A program made the translations under genes and the position numbers. This document shows, in pieces, positions 1 to 18,814 of a DNA stretch of 64,000 bases; the first letter of the stretch is position 1, and every line of letters starts with the position of its first letter. This DNA comes from Paraspadella gotoi (lineage: Eukaryota; Chaetognatha): positions 11,018,883 to 11,082,882 of the forward strand of contig CM119269.1 of assembly GCA_051294375.1 (NCBI GenBank). The letters are read 5' to 3'. Under the pieces are notes generated by a model, which worked only from the letters and a program-made list of their open reading frames with translations, was not told the origin of the DNA and searched no databases.

Positions 1-1307
1 GCGTCGATTCCGGTCGCCGCGGCGATGCAGCGGACGCAGAAGAATCATCGGCAGCGGCGCGGCGTCGAAGCGAAGCCGCCGCCGCCCGATCCACGATCAA
101 GCTCTCTTTCCCCGAAATCGAGACGAAGATTCCGTTTCCGCCGCCGAGGAGACCGCGCCGCATCACCGCTCATGAGTTCGCCGCTCACGCCGCCATCACC
201 GCCGCCGACGCCGCCGCTCGGCGCCGACGCCAAAGCGCTATCGTGCCGGAACGGCGCCGGTTCGATCCGGCGATGGAGCGGCTCAAAATGGACGAGGTCA
301 TGCGGCGCCGTTGGGTGGCCGCCGCTGCGGAACGTCGCTTCTCTCGAGTGCTGGTGGAGAGAACGACGACGCCACCAGCGCCGCCGGCGACGACCTTCGC
401 CGGTCCCAGGTTCGGCGCCAAGTTGGAGAGATACACGGTGCAGCCTCTGACGCCTACTCGGTCGCCCGCGCGGTCGCCTAGAGATTCCATCAAGGATAAG
501 AAGCGCCCGCGAGTGGAAGTCGATTTTAAAGACAAAGGTGAGTCAAAGACGGGGTTTAATTTTGATTTTTTTTATTGAAATCATTTTTTTTTTTTATTAA
601 AATTATGACGTCAATTCCTGAATTAAACTCCCCCTTTCAAAAGACGACTCCTGTTGGAATCGTGCTAAATCATGGCTGATTTCGCCGGCTCCGACAAAAG
701 AACAATCTAAATCCGCGGCCGATCTAAACCAAGCTAAGCAGGAGTTGGACGCGCTGGCCGACAGAGGTCGGGGCCAAGGTCAGGCCGAGGGCGGCGAGGA
801 AAAAGCCCTCACCCTCCCCGCCGCCTTCACCGCCCGATCTAAATCCGAATCTGCCATCGTCTGGCAAAGATTCGAGCAAAAAAAAGGTGAGGCGTGTGGG
901 ATTTAGGATTTAACGTTTGACGGCGATGAAAAATTATTCGCTGGGATTATGAGGGCAAAAAAGGCGAACACTATGGTTTTTGAAGCACCATGCTCACCCA
1001 CTTGACTCATTCATATGTCTCTCTCCCTCTCTCTTTCACAACAGAATCGGAGCAGACGCGTCCGGCTCGCGCCTCCATCGCTTACGTTCCCCGCTACATG
1101 CCCACCCCTCTCCCCTTAGATCCCGTCCTCCTCTCTGGCTTCGCGCCACGTCGCCCCACGCACTCCCCGTTCCCCTCGGTCCACCTCGCCGCCTCGCGCC
1201 CCCGATCCGCCCGCCAACACCCCACCGGGTGGCGTTTCTCCGCCGCCGACGCGCCGCTTTTCGATGGCGGCGTTTTCTACGGAGGATCGAGCGACCCCGG
1301 ACGCTGA
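1..1307 (+). CDS. Unidentified Arg/Ala/Pro-rich protein, 3' part (three exons)
   Basis: Exons 1-537 (open to the window edge), 644-886 and 1045-1307 share one frame. Both introns are phase 1, with donors G|GTGAGT and G|GTGAGG and pyrimidine-rich acceptors before 644 and 1045; stop TGA at 1305-1307. The visible protein is about 345 residues. It is rich in Arg, Ala and Ser at first, then has a charged stretch in exon 2, and ends in a Pro-rich tail finishing GGSSDPGR. I recognise no domain. The frame choice rests on openness and on the phase match across both introns. The last exon overlaps an out-of-frame acidic ORF that starts at 1264, so a single missing or extra base near 1264-1307 would fuse the two. 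Function unknown. Confidence 0.5.
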
Positions 1308-1897
1308 GTCGCGCCTCCCGCGGCGAATGTCGATGGCAGCGTCGACGACGCCGCTGGACTCGACGTCGAGACACGAAGCCTTCGGCGTCCGTCGCATGTC
1401 GGCGGCGCCGGCGATGACAACGACGACGGAATACTCGCCGGAGGAAGGAGATTCCCGGCGTTCCTCTTGCTCCTCCTCCTCAGGATCGGGGCGCCGCAGA
1501 TCCTGGGCCTCTTACTATCGCATCCTGGACTGGAACCGGCGCGCACGAGGATCTAAGTCGCGAGTGGGCGCGACGGAAACGGCGCCTCGATCCTTTTACG
1601 CTAAGATGATGTCCGTCGACGTCGGGGGCGGGGTCAGGGAGGAGGAAGAGGGGGAAGAGGACGAGCCTTTGCGGAGGAGCAGCGTCGCCACCTGCGGGGT
1701 CAGAGAATTCAGCGTTGGGGAGGAAGTAGAAGAAGAAGAGGAGGAGGAAGAAGAAGAGGAAGAAGACGACGAAGAGGATGCCTTGGTCGATGATGATGAG
1801 GACGACGACGACGATATCTTGGTCGACGACGATGATGACGATGACGACGACATCGTTCTTCACATGGACGATTCCGACTCAGAAGATGACATTATTC

Positions 1898-1928
<31 letters not shown>

Positions 1929-1947
1929 TGAGGACGACGATAACTGA
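1264..1947 (+). CDS. Ser-rich protein with long Asp/Glu tail, possible separate or fused ORF
   Basis: An open frame of 227 codons runs from ATG 1264 to TGA 1945. The first half is Ser/Arg-rich with short aromatic segments (ASYYRILDWN, SFYAKMMSVDV). The second half is almost pure Glu and then Asp, interrupted by short hydrophobic motifs such as ILVDDD and IVLHMDD. Its start lies inside the last exon of the upstream gene in another frame. It may be a separate gene, the true C-terminus of the upstream gene displaced by an indel, or long 3' UTR with repeat-driven openness. An AATAAA at 2150-2155 would serve any of these. Family unknown; acidic tails of this kind occur in histone- and RNA-binding proteins, but nothing here identifies one. 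Confidence 0.4.
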
Positions 1948-3233
1948 AAACCGTTAAAGTTGATTAAAAAAGGGAGAATCACCTGGAGCTATCCTTAATC
2001 ACCGCAACAGCAACAACGACCAAGGTTACTAAAGGTGGCGTTGTCGTTTTAGATTCCAGTGAATTTTTTTTCTAGTGAGTAACGCAAAACCCGCCAGTCA
2101 GCTAACTAATTTCTTCTCCTTAAACCGACTGTTATCGATTCCCATAGCAAATAAAGTCATTCTATTTTAAATTTTATTAATTATTACTATCCGAAATGTT
2201 ATTAACTCGTTCACTTTTTTAAAACCCGTTTTTGCTCCCCTTCGCCCTTCGTTTTCCTTTAAGCCGTTAAAATACCGACGATATTCATTAGTCTTACGGA
2301 TAAACCATACACCTTACCCCCTCACTCATTGTCGACCTTATCTTTGTTATTTCTGAGACCCCGTCGTTTTTTAATCCATTTTCCTTCCCTAAAAAGATTT
2401 TTTTTTCTCTCTCGTTTTTTGATTTAGATTTTTTTAAAATTTATTTATTTAAGTGTTGGAAGGGAAAAGTCGCGAAATATTTTGTGACAAAAACATTATT
2501 TTAAATCCTTTTTACGATTTTTACGACTATTACTTTGTTAAAAAAAATTAATTCAAAGTATTTGTAAGCGACTATCTTTCCTATTTTTTATTCCGATTCA
2601 GTCTCGACAATATAAATAATTTGCTTGAGACCAAAATTACTGTTTCTCCTTTTGATTTTTGATTTTTTTTTTAATTATCATTATTTCACCTTCATGTTTC
2701 CTACTATCTTTGGAAAAAAAAAATCACAATTTTATCAAAACACGTGGCTTAACTTTTAAATCAGATAATCGACAAGTCGGCGATGGAAAATACGGGCTTT
2801 TTCGCGATGGGTGGAATTGCTTGACAAATGAAATGGATCTTCCGGGTGGAGGAGATGTAATAGTTACGTAACTTAAGTCAGGACGCGTCATGCTTGCGAC
2901 GTTTTCCACTTCTTTCTTTTTTTCTTTTTTTTTAATTCAACAACTGAACGAGGTCAATGTCATCGATTCCTCGCTGATTGCTGGTCATTGACAGTGAATG
3001 ACGTCACCCACGGTCGGGCAATAATTAACGGGCGTCGCCGGAATGATTTTGCTTATTCTCAACGCACAATGAGGAATGAGAAATGAGGAAATAAACATGA
3101 TTTACACTACGAATTGAAAACAAAATGTTCGTTGGCAAGATTAAAAAAGGAGTGGCCGCTCATGCCGAGCGCGACGAAGGTCACGCGGGTGAGCTCGAAA
3201 ACGAATCTATCACGACGCCGAACCGGTCCGACC
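1948..3233. other. Intergenic, AT-rich
   Basis: Apart from the AATAAA at 2150, I see no gene. The stretch holds many T and A runs. The short ORFs at 2659-2871 (+) and 2724-2909 (-) have no splice support or family look. It probably contains the 3' UTRs of the converging genes on either side. Confidence 0.5.
2150..2155 (+). terminator. Candidate poly(A) signal
   Basis: AATAAA about 200 bases after the acidic ORF stop. It is the first good hexamer downstream on this strand. Confidence 0.35.
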
Positions 3234-10915
<7,682 letters not shown>

Positions 10916-11553
10916 CTGAGAACAAAAGAACAACGTTAATAAGAATAAAAGCAGCTCGAAATTGTCTTTTTTGCCATTCGGTCTGCGATTATCATCATTC
11001 ATTTGGATCCCAAAAAAATAATACACATTATTAAACAATATGTTCATTTTAAAATGATTTTAATCCGGGAGTATTATTTATCAAATATATCTTTTTAATA
11101 TCTATATTTACTAAAACGGACCCATCGCAGAATACGTTATATCAAAAAATGATATTAACGATAATCAACCCTTAGCTTATAACAGTTACGTATGTATAAA
11201 TTCGATCTATTCTTTTCTTCATTTCTCTTATCTCATATTCTCTTCTCTCTCACTTTATCTTAGATGACAAACAGTCATAAATCCTGGCATTATCTATTTA
11301 TTTCCTTTTTTTTTTTCAATCTTTTGAAGAGACGCGTCGTTCTACTTTATTTCGACGGCCTGGTTCGATAAGTTCGAAAACAGGGACAAGGTGAACGAAT
11401 CATAACTAGAAGTTAGAAAATTGGAAGTGGGAGAAATAAAAAAAATAAATGGTTTAAAAACAGCAAATTCGATGTCTGTTTCGGGATCGAAAAACGAGGT
11501 TCGGAATGACCTCTCACGAACTTCGTCGATAATAAATTATAATCACTTTCCCC

Positions 11554-11668
<115 letters not shown>

Positions 11669-12537
11669 TTTGGAAGGCAAAAACTCGTCAGGTTTAAAAA
11701 TCGGGGGAGCGAAGGTCCGTAATCTTAGCCCATCGATCAAAGGTTGTAATCAGAGATCCATACAATTTTTTGTGTTTTACCGAGTTCGTCTCGTTGAAGA
11801 TATTTAATGAATCATAATATATATTGACTTTTGTGTGGTATTTTTTATAATTGAAACAAATCTTTTCTTAACGCAATTGCATTTAAACAAAATTTGGCTC
11901 CTTCTTATAGAGACTGAGTAATCTACTTATCTAATGTTTTGTTTTCGATGTTGACCCAAATCTGGGTCGATTTCGCGTTATCGATCTTTAGCCTCGATCC
12001 GGATTTCGAGACAGCCTATTTCTCATCACCCACCCACCTCACTACTTTCTCGGCCTTAACCCGTTCTTCACGATCCAAGGACTTCCCTTTCTCCCCATGT
12101 CACCACCCTTCACCCTTCATCCAGATTGGTGTTAACGGTCGGCGTTGGCTGGGCAACGTTAAATTTATTTATCAATGCGAATTTATGGGGGCGATATAAT
12201 TAGACTTATATCGAATTTAAAACTAATTATTTTAAATCTGCGATTACAGAGTAATCCGAAAATGAATGCTAACGAATAAAATTTTTTAAATTAAATTAAA
12301 TTTAACGAAGATTTCAAATAAAGGTAAACTTTTTATAATTTCATTTTAACAGTCATATAAGTTAATTAAAGTTATCCGTTAAAGTTAAGAAAATCATTGA
12401 TAAAACATGGCCTGTTAAGTTTATAAAAATTTAACAAAAAGCGTCTGCTTCTCAATAGTAAACTCAAAACTCAGGAGTCGGCCAGCTCCTTCGCTTCATT
12501 AATTTTTCGAAGGCAGCGACCCTCCGAGGAGGGGCCG

Positions 12538-12669
<132 letters not shown>

Positions 12670-13547
12670 CTGTGTAAACATCCCTGAGAATAAAAGTTGA
12701 AGAAGAAAGATGAATAAATTTTTATATTTCAAAAGTTTTATTATCATCGTTTTAATCCGCGGCGAATAGATATTTTGCCTGCTACCCTAAGGCTCTACTC
12801 CGTCTTACTCTGCCCGTGGTGAATCTCCACTAGGGTTCGCCACCCCCCCACCCGCCCTCCGTCAGCCCGCTCGCCAAAAACAAAAACAAAAGCCTCTCTC
12901 GTACGTGATGGGAAATGAAAGATCGAGTTCGATCAAGAACGAGATCTGTCTTTCCCTCCGTGCACGCGCGCACGCAAACACGTATTCCGTGCGGGCTAAT
13001 TCACACACGACCAAAAAAAAAGTCATAGATTGCAAGTAAAATTAAGCGAAGGGACATCAATAAAGTAGATCATTGCCCTCTTTGCCTGAATCCCGAGGGT
13101 TTATCTTTTGAGCACACTCGAAACCTAATCGATCATTGTTGCAGCTCAAATGAACGATGCACATAAAGGAACTAAAATATTAAAAAAATTTTAAAATCAA
13201 TTTCACCTTAAACTTGAGGCTGAGTTTTTCTCTTCGATTGGGTTCTGGCTAATTTTTCTTCACCCCGATCTAACGGGCTGTTAGGGGTTTTCACTAATTG
13301 AAATATATGCTCCTCTAAACCGATGTCTTATTCTTAATTAGTTGGAATCTAAATCATTTTTGGTTTAAGTAACAGATTAAAACCATGTAGTTTTCAAAAG
13401 GATCAGAAAATGATTGGTTTTTCCAAATTTTTTTTGTTTTAAAGAAAGAAAATTTAATACCTTTTTGTAATATTACGACATTTTCGTCGACATTCCTCGA
13501 GGGAAGAAGAACCGACACGAAAATTTGTTCATTGCCACTGCTCCGGG

Positions 13548-13550
<3 letters not shown>

Positions 13551-13613
<63 letters not shown>
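13551..13613. repeat. (CT)n microsatellite
   Basis: CT repeat with a single TTT interruption, in the intergenic region upstream of the NDRG gene. Confidence 0.85.
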
Positions 13614-13616
<3 letters not shown>

Positions 13617-13970
13617 TTCCCGTTTCCCCTTCAACAATCAACTTCCTCGATTTTTAGACGAAATTCGTTTTTCTTTCTGTGCCAAGAAATCATTTTGCAT
13701 GTTGGTTCATTTCTGTTATGCTTAGATTAGGGACGCTGACGACGACGACGTCGAAGAAAACAACGACGACGAAAAATGAAGATAGCAATCAAAGAAGACT
13801 AAATGGAGAGAGGGTGGTTTGGGGTTAAGAGGGAAAGGGAGGTGCCAAATGAATGCCGATGCGTCTGGACATGAATTTAATGAGAAAAGCAAAAGGGTTA
13901 TATGTAACTTTATAACCCATACAACCTACGAAATGTTGAAATGGCGTTGCCTTTGACTAGAAGTTAATGC

Positions 13971-14006
13971 TCTCTCTCTCTCTNNNNNNNNNNCTCTCTC
14001 TCTCTT
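13971..14006. repeat. (CT)n microsatellite broken by an assembly gap
   Basis: CT on both sides of ten N (13984-13993). The N run looks like a nominal gap placed where the repeat could not be resolved, so the true tract may be longer. Confidence 0.85.
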
Positions 14007-14332
14007 TCTCGCTATCTCTCTCGCTCAGTTGACTCTTCCTCTCATCTCGACCGCAAAAACAGACAGACCCTCGCGTTCTCAAAACTCGTTCAAATTTTTC
14101 GAAATAGAAAACAAAAAACCGTCCGAGGAAAACAGAAAACAGACGAGATAAAGAGAGAGAAAAAAGAAAAAAAGAAAGAAGAGTTAAAAAGTATAAATCG
14201 ACGGAGATAAAAATACAGAGCGAGAACGCGATAAAAAGAACGAGAGAGAAGGAACGAAAAAGGGAGTGAGAGCGAGCGAGAGAAAAAAAAAACTAAAAAA
14301 AGGGCGCGAAAAGATTATTTTTTCTGGTTTCG

Positions 14333-14334
<2 letters not shown>

Positions 14335-14386
<52 letters not shown>
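14335..14386. repeat. (CT)n microsatellite just upstream of the NDRG start
   Basis: About 50 bases of CT, 120 bases upstream of the ATG at 14504, so probably in the 5' UTR or core promoter. Confidence 0.85.
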
Positions 14387-14387
<1 letters not shown>

Positions 14388-14503
14388 CTCTCCGTAACTC
14401 AAGAGAAACCGCGTCTCTCCGAGGACGAACTTTTTTTTCACTTTTTGCGAAATAATATAAAAAAAGTCAAATAAAAAAATTGCACATAAAAAAGACAAAA
14501 ATC

Positions 14504-17500
14504 ATGACTGCCAAGTAAGTTTGAGTTTAAATGAAAAAAGTAACCTTTCAATTTTAATTCGAATAGTTTACAGAAATCACGTCATCGTGATAATTGGAAA
14601 TGAATGCAACTTAACTAAACAGTTCGTCAATCAGATTAAAACAGCCCGTAATTTAGATTCAATATGTGTTTTAATCTTTAAAGAAAGAAACTACTTTCAT
14701 TCTTGTCAGATTCTAAAAAAAAAACAACTTTTTAGTCTCAGTCGATATCGCGTATTCGTTTCGATGTTAGTCAGCTAATAGTACGCACACAATTGGGCTG
14801 ATTTTGTGGACACTTCAGAACTTGAAACGTAGATTGACCTCATGAGAACTTATCACGATGATGAAAAATGATTGTCATGATGATCGGAAAAAAATGATTT
14901 AAAGCTATGGAATTTTAAATATTTTTGAAAGAAAAACCTCCAAACACACTTGCCTACTCGCTCTATTCCCTCACATTAAATTTTAAAACCACTTTCCGCA
15001 ATTCTTCTCAAAATAAATAATATTCATTTTCCGTTCGCCGCTTCATTTTTTTTCCGTAGCGGCGACGGCGGCGCTAAGACGGACGATTTCCATCGCATCT
15101 CGGTCGACGGCGTCGGCGACTTCAACGTCTTTGTCGAAGGGGATTTAAAGTAAGTATTAACTAGCTACGAGGACAATAACAAAAACTACAACGACAACCA
15201 AAAATAGGTGACTTCGAAAGGATCAATCGATGGAATATCAATCGACGCTAAAATACAGATCTTCTCATGAAAAAAATAAATTTTGATTCAGGGTTTCATC
15301 GCGCGTGCTGCTGTTGACGGTTCACGATTTAGGATGCAGCCATTCGACGTTTCTCAAACCTTTTCTCGATTCGCAAGAAATGAAGGGCATCAAAAGCAGG
15401 TGGTTTATTTCTTACGGAAGATATCAAGTCAATAAAGTTCGAAATCTTTATCAAGATGATGGTTTTAGTTGACGCATAATTTTGTCAATGGTTCTTGATC
15501 TAATTTCTTCTCAATGGCGTTCGGTTTTTAAATCCCACTTAGCAAAGTGTTTAAAATGCAGGTAGATGGTGATCCGTCATATAATTAAAATCCGTTTTTA
15601 TTTAATTTCGCGATCAGTCATTTAAAATATTTGAGCGAGGAACATTCGGACCTATTTTTAGGAATTTCACGTTACAATATTCAATCATAATTCTCCCCAG
15701 ATGCACGGTTATTCATGTCGACTTACCCGGTCAAGGCGACAATGCTCAAGCGCTCAATGCAAACTCTTATCCCGGGATGTCCGCTTTGGGTCAGTTCAGT
15801 AGAATATACATAGTTGAAACTTTAATTAAAATTCATAAAAATAAACCTATTTTGTACTTCATTTTTATTTACATCATTCATATAATTATTGTAAAAAATC
15901 TCGTCCCTCAGGCAACTCGCTGAAGTCTGTGCTGCAGCAGCTCGGAGTATCTCGTCCAGTGGTGGGGCTGGCTGAAGGTGCCGGCGCCAACGTTCTCCTG
16001 CGATTCTTGCTGCAGCATCCGAACGACGTCTTGGCGCTCTGTTTATGTCAGTGCACCGTGGGACAGGCTTCCTTGAAGGAATCGTTTAAGGTAAAGAGAA
16101 GAGTCACTTTTGATTGCGTTCAGTGGAGTCGTTTCACGTTTGCGAAAATGTACGTATAAATAAAATCTGAACTTTGGGAGTCATATGGGAACTAGACGGT
16201 ACGTTGACAATCGCTAACTTTTTTAGCTTTGTGAACGAGAAAATAAAACGAAAACAAAAAAAGATTTGCTAAAAGAAATCGCAAACCAGAATTCGGTTCC
16301 CACTGTATTTTGATTTTTTTCTCTATTCTACTCGAACAAACAAAGTCGTGACAACAGCGCTCCTCAGTCTACAAACTCCCTCAAAATTCTAATCTTTTTC
16401 ACAATAAAAAAAAAATTTCTCTTGTTTTCGAAGATAATACAGGTAAAACCGCTTCGAAACGATTTCCTTTCCGGGTCGAATTCCTCAGTGATTTCGAAAG
16501 TCAATTTTTCATTCGTGACGAATCCGATTCTTACTTTATCTCCCTGCCAATTTTTGTTTCTACCGTAAGACTCTATTTTTCTAACAACAAACAATTTTTT
16601 TTTCACTCGTTAAATTGTTTCCGATTCCATCCGTTAAAACTTTTCTCGTTAGGTCGCGAATTCCCTCTTCTACCAGAGACTTCTTTCGGCTTATCTGTTA
16701 AAACTATTAAATTTCTTTCCCTACTTTTATCACGTTTTTTATCCCAGTTTTTGCTTTTTACATCTCAAATCTCCACTTCCCCTCTCTTTTTCTTTCCATC
16801 TTTGTCGCTTCCAAATCCCAGCGCTGACCTCTGAAGTGATAACCTTTAATGATCTTAATATAACCCTTCTTGCTCCGTCTAACACAATAATATAAAGTGA
16901 CAATGAAGAAAAGCAAAAATTATTAACCATCGGTTGGCCATAAATCCAATTTCGCGTTTTCATTCTTTTTCTCCTGTTGATTGGTGAAGATTTCATATTT
17001 ATACGTTTGTGAATGATAACGACTTTGATATTCGTTTGTGGTTGGTTTTCTTAAAAATTATTTTCGTTTTTTTCGTTGCACCGCGAGTCCTCGCGGAGCA
17101 ACTTTATAATAAGGCGGGCCGGAATTTAACACTTTTTACAATATTAAATTAATTCATTTTATTCACACATGGAAGCATTTTTATATTTAACAATATATTA
17201 GAAATTACTTACATTTTTTTTTCATAATTGAATTTTTTAAAAAGGATTCTAATAATGATAAAAAAAGTTTGATAAAGGTTATTATTACAGCCGTTAAAAA
17301 TTTTAATGATAAATGGGTTAAAAATATCAAAAAAATTATCATTATCATCATCATTCAGTAAATTTAACAGTTTTGTTAATCATAACAGACAAATCAATAA
17401 AATTTAAAAAAAAATTTAATAATTACCTCTATCAAAATTTTATTTAAAAAATTTAAATTAAAAATTTTTTTTTTGATTTTATATAGTAATCATATTATTT

Positions 17501-18648
17501 AAATGAAATATTTTTAATTATCATGATCTTTGTTAAATGCAATATCTATACCTGCTAGTTTGCAACCTGCTCCGCCTTACTCTATAAGACACTAGACTGA
17601 GTAGACTGACTGTCGGTCGGTGTCTGTCTGTCCATCAGTCTATCCCACTTTTTGTTAAAAATTCTCATAAGTTGGATCATACTTCATCAATTTAGTTCAT
17701 ATTTGAAAGGAACGTAAAATACCATAAAACCTTTAACGTGCATAAGTATCATACCCTTGAAGTCACGTAAATAGGGATCTCATGACCCTAATTCAATAAG
17801 GTATAATTCATGAAATATTCGATAATTGTCAGACAAGTAAAGTATGAGTAAATGATTCTTGTCCATTTGTTTCATAATTGTAAAGTAACGAGAGTACGCA
17901 GCGTTATCTTTACGTGAACACAAAGTAAATGCGGCATATTTTGTGTAATATTTGATTGATTTAATTAAAACTTTGCAGATAAATGATCAACCCTAGGATA
18001 TTTGTTATACATAAATTCTATATTTATGTAGTCACGTGATCACTCGGAAACACACGTGAAAAGAAAGTCACTGCGGCGCAACAGAATGGAATCAACAGTC
18101 TTGTTTTCTTAGCAAATAAATTTGCTTTGATTATTTTTTATATTTCATTGACGGATTTCTAAAATTTAAGTTATTGTTGAGGCTAGTGATCGCATACGCC
18201 ATTCCGATTGATGATCGATTTATAACCATAACGAGGATGATAATTAATAATATTTAAGTTCCCCCAATTCTTATACTATGTACTATCTAGGAAAAAAGTA
18301 TTTAACATTTTTAATAAAGGATATCTATTTGAAAATTTGTTTGATTTTTAAAAAATCAGAATGTTTTCGGATTTACATTTAATTTTTTTTCAGTAGCTTC
18401 CTTTTATTTTTTTGTAGGTCAAATTATTTAGAAGTTACAGGCCAAAAAATATTATTACTTTAAATGAAAAATATTGAAAAAAAATCATTAGGACAAAAAC
18501 AGATTTATTTGACAACGATTTAATTGACACAATTTAGTCAGACATGTTTCGGCTCTTTCTCTTAGAGCCTTCATCAGTGCTTTTGACAATCAATATTTAG
18601 TCTCTGTTGAAGTAAGTTTTGAGAGAGAGAGAGAGAGAGAGAGGGAGG

Positions 18649-18679
<31 letters not shown>

Positions 18680-18783
18680 AAAATTGAGGGAGAGTTTCCA
18701 ACAAAGAATAAGGTAAGGGACAGTGGTCAGATGTGAGGACAGCTGAAGGTAAGGAGAGGGAAGAAGTAAGTCTTTGAAAAATG

Positions 18784-18814
<31 letters not shown>

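Noticed and set aside
12820-12850. tRNA-like GGGTTCGCC near 12832
   Set aside because: No A box or cloverleaf could be formed around it.
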